Made by a program: the position numbers and the translations under genes. The notes under the pieces are model-generated. The model was not told where the DNA came from. It saw nothing but the letters and a program-made list of their open reading frames with translations, and did not search any database. Source: Brettanomyces bruxellensis (taxonomy: Eukaryota > Ascomycota > Pichiomycetes > Pichiales > Pichiaceae). From it: 64,000 nucleotides of DNA. Below, piece after piece: positions 8,835 through 17,716 of this stretch. Position 1 is the stretch's first letter. Every line of letters starts with the position of its first letter. The stretch is from the NCBI RefSeq assembly GCF_011074885.1, contig NC_054683.1, forward strand, positions 310,001 to 374,000, in the 5' to 3' direction.

Positions 8835-10289
8835 ATGACATCTGCTTTGAGTGACAAATTACCAAAGAACTTCAGTGGTGAAAGCAAACGAAAAAGGATG
8901 ACAAAAGACAAAAGTAAGAAGAAAAGCCATCAAGGCAGACCCTCACCTGAGGAAATTATGAGAATCAGGAAAGAAAGAGAAGCCAAACGAAGTTTGAGGG
9001 CTAAATTGCTTGCAGAGGGCAAAGATCCAGATGACCCACAACATAGACCATACTTCAAGAAAAGAGAGTTGTTGGAGGTGCCGCATATTATTCCTATTGA
9101 AAGTAATGAAGATGCTATTCCGCTCAGAATCATGACATACAATTTACTTGCACAGACTCTTATAAGGCGATCAATGTTTCCAGACAATGGCAGGATTTTG
9201 AAGTGGACAGTGAGGAGTAATCCTTTGTATCAGGAGGTGAAATACTACGATTGTGACATCATCTGCATGCAAGAAATGGATTATATCAACTACCAGAAGT
9301 TTTGGACTGCCAAAATGAGTGAACTAGGTTATCAAGGCCACTTTAACAGAAACGAGAACAAGAGCCATGGTGTGGCGATCTTTTTTCGAAAATCCATGTT
9401 TGAGATGATCGACCACACACATATCCAGTATGATAGTACCGAAACGGCTGGGATCGAACCACGAACAACTACACAAAATGTAGGAATTGTGATCGCATTG
9501 GCTTTAAAAGGACACAAGGATAGTGCTGTGCTTATTGGAACAACTCATCTCTTTTGGCACCCATTCGGAACTTACGAGCGGACACGTCAAACTGCAATTC
9601 TCCTCATGAAGGCGAAAGAGTTCGAGAAACGTGTTAAAGTTCTTCATCCAGACATAAATAAAGTGTGGAGCTTTTTTGCAGGTGATTTCAATTCGCAACC
9701 ATTTGACTCACCATATCTTTCCATCACCAGCAAACCGGTTCACTATGATGATAGGTGTAAGACTGTTATAGGCTGCTCGACGTCGTTTGAGTTCTCAAAT
9801 AAAAGGGATGGTGGAGAAGGTGAGGAGGAAGAAGGAGGAAATATCGAGCTTTATGGGGAAAATCAACCAAAAACACCTGTTCCGGATCACTTTGATCCAA
9901 CTAAGGAGCAGCAAGAAATGGTGGATGAGATGGAAAAGCTGCACAACAGTCTGCCATACAGAGCAATATCACTTTATTCTGTGGCCTATGGTTTAGTAGA
10001 CCCCAAGAATTCCGGAATAGACAACACAAGAAATGAACCGTTCTTTTCTAATTGGGCACACACATGGAGAGGTCTTCTTGACTATATATTTGTCATTAGA
10101 GATTGGAATTGCAAGGAAGATAATCGTGCTGTTGACAGTCTTGAAAAATTTGAGGATGAAAATCACATTCGGCTTAATCGCTTGCTAAAAATGCCACATC
10201 CAGATGAAATGGATAAGGGTTTGCCGAGAGAATATCTTTACCCGAGTGACCATTTGTGTATGGTTGCACAATTGAGTTTACTACTGTGA
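8835..10289 (+). CDS. NGL2: CCR4-type RNA exonuclease Ngl2
   Basis: 484 codons. A Lys/Arg-rich N-terminus (residues 1-75) suits a nucleolar protein. It is followed by an endonuclease/exonuclease/phosphatase fold: IMTYNLLAQTL near residue 100, the metal-binding Glu in IICMQEMDY near 147, GDFNSQPFDSPY near 283 and the terminal SDH motif near 471. An acidic Glu/Gly insert (GGEGEEEEGG, near residue 320) interrupts the fold. Known: Ngl2 trims the 3' end of 5.8S rRNA during ribosome maturation; Ngl3 is a close paralog. Length fits Ngl2 (515 residues) better than cytosolic Ccr4, and there is no leucine-rich repeat. Single exon, ATG at 8835. Confidence 0.86.
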   Translation: MTSALSDKLPKNFSGESKRKRMTKDKSKKKSHQGRPSPEEIMRIRKEREAKRSLRAKLLAEGKDPDDPQHRPYFKKRELLEVPHIIPIESNEDAIPLRIMTYNLLAQTLIRRSMFPDNGRILKWTVRSNPLYQEVKYYDCDIICMQEMDYINYQKFWTAKMSELGYQGHFNRNENKSHGVAIFFRKSMFEMIDHTHIQYDSTETAGIEPRTTTQNVGIVIALALKGHKDSAVLIGTTHLFWHPFGTYERTRQTAILLMKAKEFEKRVKVLHPDINKVWSFFAGDFNSQPFDSPYLSITSKPVHYDDRCKTVIGCSTSFEFSNKRDGGEGEEEEGGNIELYGENQPKTPVPDHFDPTKEQQEMVDEMEKLHNSLPYRAISLYSVAYGLVDPKNSGIDNTRNEPFFSNWAHTWRGLLDYIFVIRDWNCKEDNRAVDSLEKFEDENHIRLNRLLKMPHPDEMDKGLPREYLYPSDHLCMVAQLSLLL

Positions 10290-10546
10290 GATTCGGAGTC
10301 TATGATCGAATTCTCACCTTACGCAACACTTTTGGGACTATAGAAACTTGGATAATCGTATATTACATGCGCTCTTTTATAAAGGAATTGGATCACGTGG
10401 CATATACAGAACTAGATGTAATAAGAAGTAATGCATTTTTATATACCGCACTCTTCCAAAGGTACGGACATGGCTTTTATTATGTAGACATATCATACAA
10501 AATGTTGGTTTAAACCTTTAACCATACTTCACAGAAATAAGCATCT

Positions 10547-13500
10547 TCAAAATAAAGCAAACTCTGCGATTTCGGCACCTCGATCATCAATATCTTTATC
10601 TATTACACCTTTCACCTCTAAGATAACGTACCGTGCTGTATAGTTTTGGCCCAAGTCGAAATTTGTGTAATTGAAAGACTGTATTTTAATGTCATTATCT
10701 CCGGGCATATAAGGGTTGGTAACCAGTACCGATTCATCTTTAAGGATGGTCTCAACATCAAGGAACAAATCTTCATCACCCAGCCTAAGCTTTTCCTGTA
10801 GAAAGCTAAAATCATCATTACTCAAGAATGTGCAATTTTCAATAATTGACACAGAGAAGGTGGAGGCTGGTCTGGATCCCCAGACAATGGATCCGTGATT
10901 AAATAACTGATTTTCCCTTAAATCAATGACAACCTTGGCTGAGTCAGATTTGGTTGCAGCTTGCCAATAAGTAGAATTGTCACCATCAACAATGGAACTG
11001 ACTACATCTCCAATAACTCCCTCTGTTATTGATACGACATCGGCAAAGCATTCGGTAAGTGCACCTTCAAGATTCATTTGAGGAATAAACAAAGGAACTG
11101 AAAGTGTGGCTTTTGGTGGTAGCATGTATAAACCAGAAGCATTATTTCTACCGTCAACAAATATGTAGATGGGCTCATTTTTTATACCATGACTTGTAAA
11201 AATAGCAGAGCAACCATCATTTGACTTTCCTGTCAGACACGTGTTGTCTATATCAATATCCAGTATTTCATTCAAATAATGGAAGCCACGAATTGTGTAG
11301 TTACCGTCAAATCTAGGTAAATAAACAGGATCCACGTGTAAAACTCTCTGTATAACCCCATTTTGTTGCGTCTGATATGAAAATCTAATTCCCAAAAGCC
11401 CATAAGTAAATGATTGCACTACACCACCATGCCCAGTCAAGAAGGGAAACGCCGGATGTGTTCCTCCATTAGTGTCATAGTCATCATTGCTTTGCTCACT
11501 CATTTGTGCAAATGGAAAACGCAAAAATGGCTTCACAGACTGTTCAAGGTAAGTTTGGTAGCCACAGCCTTTATTGCTCACTTTTTCATTAACTGCAAGA
11601 TAAACAGGATAGCTCATAGCAGGACCATCCGGACTTTGTCTTTGAGTATAATAAACCAAGTCATTGTATGCTCTTTGTCTTGTGTAGTTGTAGGTTTTGG
11701 TAAGAAAATCATCCTGATCATCAGTATATGTGATAAGTGCCACATCTGCTTGCTTTATCAAAATAGTAGAGTTCAGTGTATCGTATTCCAATGTTATATC
11801 ACCATCTGAATTGACCGGGAGATACATATTATCTCTGATGAGCTTCCAAATCGGATTCACCTTTTGGTGAAGATGTGTGCCAAATAGTAAGGCCCATTTC
11901 ATTACCTGAGCAATTCCAATAGCAGTATATGCAGCACTATTAACATGGTTTGCATACTCATCAGGATCAGTTAAATTGTATGTAGTAAATTTGCCCAATG
12001 TTTCATTAAACAGGACATAATCTGAAAAGAAATCTGCTATGTCCTTGAAAATTGGCCAACCTTCTTCTAAAAGAACGTTATCATCGATTGCTCCACTTAA
12101 GTAAAGTTCATGTATTGCATAGCATATAGCAATATTAATATGATACTCATAGTTGAAGCAAGGTCCAGTAGCAGTACAATTTCCAAACCTTCCAGAAGTC
12201 CAAGGGTAAACAGAACCATTGAAACTATGGGATTGTGCATTTAGCACTGCTTGTTTGTGCATGTAATACCGATATTTCTCTATTGATGAAGCCACCGAAG
12301 GTGCAAATGGTAGAATTCCCGGAAGCATCCACAAATCTGAATCCCAGAATATCATTCCAGCATATCCATCAGAACTTAATCCTGTAACTCCTAAGGCAGA
12401 AGTTAAATCAACATTCGAAGTCCTCGTATTTGCTAATAGATGAAATATGCTTGCTTCAGCTGCTAATGTCATGTACTCGTTGTTCGAAACAATAACTTCA
12501 CTTTCTCCCCAAAGAGTCTTCCATGCTTTTTCATTAGAATTCAGAAGTTCTTCCCAAGAAACATCAAAAGCAGCCAGAACAATTGATTTGGCATCTTCAA
12601 AAGTGCTTGTCGAATCATTATTAGATTTTAAATCGTCAGACAATATTCCAACGAACTTCAAAATCGTACTTTGCCTGTTTTCTGATGAAAAAGTGACATT
12701 TGCTCTTGATCCAACCATGCTTTCATTTACAAAATTACTAAACATTATTGGAGGATCTGCCTTTATCTTGGAGAAAACAGTTGCAGTTATGTATGGAACA
12801 TTCTCTGGAGTGACATTCATGTATATGGAGTTGCTCTTAGTATCAATACCAGTATCTTGCAACCAACATCTACTTGTTGAATTAAAATCAAGAATGCTCT
12901 CAATCTGAAGATTGGATATTAAATCAGGTTCGCCTAATAAGGTTATATCTAGTCGTTCAAGTCCAAGCTGTGCTATTTCTCTATGTGCAACAAGGGTGAA
13001 TCTCAAATGTAATAAGCCGAGCCAAATATAAGAAGTAGTGACCTTTCCAGTACTCAGATCAAGACTTTGCGTATAACCAGAGATTGCGCCTCTTGACGAA
13101 GTATCATTAGGATCAAGAATATATTGTTGTCCATCACTTAATGTGATCTCCAATCTCATTTGTGTCCATTGAGGAATAGAACTGATTACACTTTCGTATC
13201 CGTTCTTAAGAAGATCAGGAAAATTCGTGCCCGTAGTATTCTCTTGTGCATCGTAGAAGCCCGCAATATAAGCGCCGGAATTTCTCTTGTTAAAAAGTGG
13301 CCAACCGGCTTCTAACTGGGAGCTACTTGAGTTTTCATTTTGGTCGTACGCGAACCCAAAACCAAGATTTGGGATTTTTGAACCAAAGTATCCATTAGAT
13401 ACGTATGGCTGATTTGTAAAGTGGTTTAGTGGCTCATAGTTGTACGTTGTGAGAACTTTTTCATCTTGGAAATAATATGTTTTGGTTGCTGAGTCATAGT

Positions 13501-13555
13501 AATCATAGCTACTAGCTAGCACAGAAGTACAATAAAGCAACGTTTGAAACTTCAT
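10547..13555 (-). CDS. ATH1: Acid trehalase, GH65 family
   Basis: 1002 codons. A hydrophobic N-terminus of about 16 residues (MKFQTLLYCTSVLAS) looks like a cleavable signal peptide. Then come the GH65 N-terminal beta-sandwich (YVSNGYFGSKIPN), an (alpha/alpha)6 catalytic domain with MIFWDSDLWMLP and YPWTSGRFGNC, and a C-terminal beta domain resembling a discoidin fold (DVVSSIVDGDNSTYWQAA). Many N-glycosylation sequons are present. Known: hydrolyses trehalose to glucose in the vacuole or cell wall at acidic pH and allows growth on external trehalose. S. cerevisiae Ath1 is longer (1211 residues) with an N-terminal membrane segment, so a secreted or lumenal form is suggested here. The gene is convergent with NGL2 (257 bp between stops). 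Confidence 0.93.
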   Translation of the reverse strand: MKFQTLLYCTSVLASSYDYYDSATKTYYFQDEKVLTTYNYEPLNHFTNQPYVSNGYFGSKIPNLGFGFAYDQNENSSSSQLEAGWPLFNKRNSGAYIAGFYDAQENTTGTNFPDLLKNGYESVISSIPQWTQMRLEITLSDGQQYILDPNDTSSRGAISGYTQSLDLSTGKVTTSYIWLGLLHLRFTLVAHREIAQLGLERLDITLLGEPDLISNLQIESILDFNSTSRCWLQDTGIDTKSNSIYMNVTPENVPYITATVFSKIKADPPIMFSNFVNESMVGSRANVTFSSENRQSTILKFVGILSDDLKSNNDSTSTFEDAKSIVLAAFDVSWEELLNSNEKAWKTLWGESEVIVSNNEYMTLAAEASIFHLLANTRTSNVDLTSALGVTGLSSDGYAGMIFWDSDLWMLPGILPFAPSVASSIEKYRYYMHKQAVLNAQSHSFNGSVYPWTSGRFGNCTATGPCFNYEYHINIAICYAIHELYLSGAIDDNVLLEEGWPIFKDIADFFSDYVLFNETLGKFTTYNLTDPDEYANHVNSAAYTAIGIAQVMKWALLFGTHLHQKVNPIWKLIRDNMYLPVNSDGDITLEYDTLNSTILIKQADVALITYTDDQDDFLTKTYNYTRQRAYNDLVYYTQRQSPDGPAMSYPVYLAVNEKVSNKGCGYQTYLEQSVKPFLRFPFAQMSEQSNDDYDTNGGTHPAFPFLTGHGGVVQSFTYGLLGIRFSYQTQQNGVIQRVLHVDPVYLPRFDGNYTIRGFHYLNEILDIDIDNTCLTGKSNDGCSAIFTSHGIKNEPIYIFVDGRNNASGLYMLPPKATLSVPLFIPQMNLEGALTECFADVVSITEGVIGDVVSSIVDGDNSTYWQAATKSDSAKVVIDLRENQLFNHGSIVWGSRPASTFSVSIIENCTFLSNDDFSFLQEKLRLGDEDLFLDVETILKDESVLVTNPYMPGDNDIKIQSFNYTNFDLGQNYTARYVILEVKGVIDKDIDDRGAEIAEFALF

Positions 13556-14728
13556 TGCTGTTTGATTAGATGCTTGATATAAGGGCTACCGAGAGATGCA
13601 GTAATCAAGTTTAGAAATAAAAGGATTATGAGGTTTCAACAAACAAGGTAACATTTGGATTCAAAACCAACGGATAATATTCCTAATAATGTTCCTTAAG
13701 TTTAACAGCTTACCAACAGAACTTAACATGTTCTGTTTCAATTCTGGTATTTATTTAATGCTAAACAGAACATTTCTACAGGACTTTTAAGAGTATCTTA
13801 CATTAATATAGCTAATATTCAATGAGCAATTGAACAAAAGCACCATCTCAATTGGTGATCTTTAATAAATACCACTACTCCTTACATACATTTGCAACCA
13901 AATGCAGACGTAGGGTCAACAGTTTGGTGTAAGGTTGTCCAGTAAATTGACTCCAAGTTTTGTGATTTCTTCTTTGTTCCTTGTCTGCAACTATTTTTCG
14001 CGCACGTCCCAATGCGGGAGAATGTAAACAAGAATGCCCTTAATGAGAGCAAAGCTTTCTAAGACGAGACGTAATATGTTAAGGGTTGAAAACATGCCGA
14101 TAGCTGGGTGGGTATAATCACCTACTTGAAAAATATGAAAAAATATGGGTATTTATTGGTGATGGCATCAAGGATCATGAATAGCATTTTCGAGAATTCG
14201 CAGCTATTTCGGCAATTTAGAGAAAGAAATGAAAGCCGATAAATCGTTTGAATAAAGGGGGAAAAAACAGTTTAGCGATATTTCAGGTGAATCTATAACT
14301 ATAGCTATGGGTATAACCGTATCCTGACAATAACCATAAATAATATGAGGCATGTTATTTCTCAAACATTTTATTCCTTTTGTTTTCCTTTGTTTTCAGT
14401 TTCAGTGCTAACGAAAGCAGTATCAGGCAAAGGTGACGCTTGAGAGAAAAAAAAAAAAATTAAGGTAAATAAAAAGATTGTATGTTAAAAGAAAAAAAAA
14501 TGTAAGAAAGCGAATAACGCATTTATTTACGTATTTATTTACACTTGAGGAGAATTTCGCATTTCTCTAATTATTCAGATTTTGGTGCCTCTTTTTCTCT
14601 CCCCCCTCTTATTTTACATATTTTCTTTCCTTACTGACCTGATCCCCCATTGATCTTCTCTACTTCTTCCCTTTAGAACATCACAAATATCTAAAGCAGA
14701 TCTGTGCGAAGAGACAAACAAAAAAAGC
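13556..14728. other. Divergent intergenic region between ATH1 and TUB1
   Basis: About 1.17 kb holding the ATH1 and TUB1 promoters. The TUB1-proximal part carries A-rich runs (around 14447-14460 and 14491-14499) and a pyrimidine-rich tract (about 14585-14640) before the ATG. A TGCTAAC-like hexamer near 14406 could be mistaken for a branch site, but no donor was found. No gene recognised. Confidence 0.6.
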
Positions 14729-16075
14729 ATGAGAGAAGTTATTTCAGTTAACGTGGGACAAGCCGGATGTCAAATCGGTAACTCGTGCTGGGAACTTTAT
14801 TGTTTAGAACACGGAATTACACCAGATGGATATCTACAAGAAGGATTAACAAAGCCTAAGGGAGGCGAGGAAGGTTTTTCGACGTTCTTTTCGGAGACTG
14901 GTGCTGGTAAGTACGTTCCGAGAGCACTATATGTCGATTTAGAGCCAAATGTTGTTGATGAGGTTAGAACGGGCAAATACAAGAATTTATTCCATCCAGA
15001 ACAACTTATCACGGGTAAGGAGGATGCAGCCAACAATTATGCAAGGGGCCACTACACGGTCGGAAGGCAGATTCTCGATGATGTTTGCGATAGGGTCAGA
15101 AAGATGGCAGAGCAATGTAATGGTTTGCAAGGTTTCCTCTTTACACATTCTCTAGGAGGAGGTACAGGTTCTGGACTTGGATCCTTGCTGCTTGAGCAAT
15201 TTTCCAACGATTACGGTAAGAAGGCCAAGTTGGAGTTTGCCGTTTACCCGGCACCTCAAGTGACAACATCCGTTGTTGAGCCTTACAATACTGTTTTGAC
15301 CACTCACACAACGCTTGAAAACGCTGATTGCACGTTTATGGTTGATAACGAGGCCATCTACGACATGTGCAGAAAGAATTTGGGAATTGTTCGTCCAAGT
15401 TTCGACAACTTGAATTCACTAATTGCCCAGGTGATCTCTTCTGTGACTGCATCCTTGCGTTTTGACGGTTCTTTGAACGTCGATTTGAACGAATTCCAGA
15501 CCAACTTGGTTCCATACCCAAGGATTCATTTCCCATTGGTTTCCTACGCTCCAGTGTTGTCCAAGTCACGTGCTACCCACGAGTCAAACTCCGTTTCTGA
15601 GATTACTGCGGCATGCTTTGAGCCTGGCAACCAGATGGTGAAGTGTGATCCAAGATTGGGCAAGTACATGGCAACTTGTTTGTTGTACAGAGGTGATGTT
15701 GTGAACAGAGACGTCTCGAACGCTGTGACAAACATCAAATCGAAGAAAACAGTGCAATTGGTCGACTGGTGCCCAACCGGTTTCAAGATTGGTATCTGCT
15801 ACCAGAAACCAACCCAGCCACCAAACTCGGAGATGGCCGATGTTAACAGAGCCGTCTGTATGCTTTCTAACACCACTGCAATTGCTGACGCTTGGCAGAA
15901 AATCGACAGAAAGTTCGATCTCATGTACAAGAAGAGAGCCTTTGTCCATTGGTATGTTAGTGAGGGTATGGAAGAGGGTGAATTTGCCGAGGCCAGAGAG
16001 GATTTGGCTGCTTTAGAGAGAGACTACGTTGAATTGGGTGCTGATTCATTCCCTGATGAAGACGAGGAGTACTGA
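14729..16075 (+). CDS. TUB1: Alpha-tubulin
   Basis: 448 codons encoding full-length alpha-tubulin. Landmarks: [18 protein letters not shown] at the N-terminus, the GTP-binding glycine loop [10 protein letters not shown] near residue 142, and a C-terminus ending in DEDEEY. Known: forms heterodimers with beta-tubulin for spindle and cytoplasmic microtubules. Unlike S. cerevisiae TUB1, which has an intron after the first nine or so codons, this gene runs uninterrupted from the ATG. Codon use is strongly biased (AGA for Arg, TTG for Leu), typical of a well-expressed yeast gene. The CTG codon at 15188-15190 falls in the conserved SLLLE block and must be leucine. The last residue is Tyr, whereas S. 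cerevisiae Tub1 ends in Phe. Confidence 0.98.
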   Translation: MREVISVNVGQAGCQIGNSCWELYCLEHGITPDGYLQEGLTKPKGGEEGFSTFFSETGAGKYVPRALYVDLEPNVVDEVRTGKYKNLFHPEQLITGKEDAANNYARGHYTVGRQILDDVCDRVRKMAEQCNGLQGFLFTHSLGGGTGSGLGSLLLEQFSNDYGKKAKLEFAVYPAPQVTTSVVEPYNTVLTTHTTLENADCTFMVDNEAIYDMCRKNLGIVRPSFDNLNSLIAQVISSVTASLRFDGSLNVDLNEFQTNLVPYPRIHFPLVSYAPVLSKSRATHESNSVSEITAACFEPGNQMVKCDPRLGKYMATCLLYRGDVVNRDVSNAVTNIKSKKTVQLVDWCPTGFKIGICYQKPTQPPNSEMADVNRAVCMLSNTTAIADAWQKIDRKFDLMYKKRAFVHWYVSEGMEEGEFAEAREDLAALERDYVELGADSFPDEDEEY

Positions 16076-17716
16076 TGAATGTGGTATGCCTTTTTTTATT
16101 TTATTCTTCTTCTTTAATCAATGTGTCCTTTCACTGTTATTTCACTTTTATATTTAGTACTTTCCTTTTTCATCCTCCTTTCTTTTGAGCTTTGGTTTGG
16201 TCTCAAAACTCTCCCCACTGCTTCCTTTATCGCCCTGCTGTCAATTTCTAGTATCTCGAGCACCTTTTTTTGTTTTACGTCTTTTAGTGCACTTGCAAAA
16301 TCCTGGAATCAAGGCCAGTGGAAAGTAACGAGTTCCATTGGTGAATATACCCCATTCATTTTATCAAGTAGTAGAGTGCTTTAATGGGAGTAAGGGGAGC
16401 AGTTTGAACTTATATTAACATAATTCTCATTATAATCGCTGATATTAAAAATGTGGTAGTTGTTGAAGAGAAATGTAGTGTAAAGATAGCACTAGTATAA
16501 ATGCTGTTTGCAGGTTGATAGTGCCTGTAAAATACAACAATATTTAATAGTATGTTATTGGAAATACCTGTGTCTTGAATTACATGGTTTTTCATACCAA
16601 AACGAACGACTCAGTTCATTTTGGTATTAATCCATAGAGAATGCATTCAACAAGAATACGCTATTCACCATTTTGTTAACTTCACCAATTGTCAATAATC
16701 AGGGAGGCATTAAGTTGCACTTGAATCTTTTTGAATCTTAAATAATTATCATATTTATGTTGATTGAAAGCCAATCCCTATAATCTTTACCATACCAAAT
16801 TATCCCGCTATTCCTTTTATGCTCTTGTACCAACTAAAATTTTTATCCCTGAACTAACGAACTCTTGCCAAATTCGTCTCCGCGCTAAAAGAAAAGGGGG
16901 GGGGGGGAAAAAAAAAAAAAAAAAAAAAAAAAACTTGCTGATTAGCGCCGATCGGATTTAAAGAAATCATACAAGCCAATTGACCGTCAATATATGGACA
17001 AATTTCCCTTTCCAATGACATAAAGTTATAAATATCCAGTGTGATACATAGAAATAGCAGAGAAATGCCAGGGGTAAAATTTTCATACGTCAAATTATTG
17101 TAAAAGCAAGAGAAATATGACGAAAAAGCAAACGGAAATAAAGTTATGGAGCACGGTTGTACTTGAAAGTCCAGAACCGCTGTTTTTCATCTTACAATGC
17201 CATATATTTTCAGTGCGTGTAATTGATCTTTGCCCTCCATTGAGAAACAATGCCAGGATAAGGCAACAATAAATTAATTGGCAGATTTTAAAGTAAAAGG
17301 CATTGTTCAAATAATAGAATATATAAATACTGGAAATTGTACACTGTAATCCATCCATAATACGCCCCCTCTTTCTCAGTTTAACTGCTCGATAAATAAG
17401 GGTTCGATTGAATTAAGTACAGTCAGTCTTTCCTGAGTTTCAATCTGCGGAAACAGAAGTTATATATATATATTATTTTTAATATTCTGGCTTCTGTCTT
17501 ACCACCTTCTTTTCAATATCAATTTCAGGGGCTTAATATCACTGATTCAGGCATCAAATACGCTTCAAAACACTATAAAGAATACCATAACAGTTTCATA
17601 GACAATTCAATATCAGTCAAGGTATCATCATATCCGTATTTTCTATAACCTTAGTTTACGTTTGCAATACATACTTCCAGTTCTCTCTACTACCACCTTT
17701 CCTCATCTAAAACAGC
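16076..17716. other. Long intergenic region between TUB1 and the Zn2Cys6 gene
   Basis: About 1.64 kb with no credible gene on either strand. It contains the TUB1 3' region, a G12-A26 homopolymer pair (16896-16933), a short TA repeat near 17463-17472 and a CT/AT-rich leader before the downstream ATG. Such a long upstream region is common for regulator genes. Confidence 0.6.
16896..16933. repeat. Composite homopolymer tract, 12 G then 26 A
   Basis: A run of G directly followed by a run of A on the plus strand, intergenic. Exact lengths may be affected by sequencing or assembly. Confidence 0.85.

Noticed and set aside
9440..9465. Minus-strand tRNA B-box-like GGTTCGATCCC
   Set aside because: Lies in the conserved NGL2 coding sequence with no tRNA arms around it.
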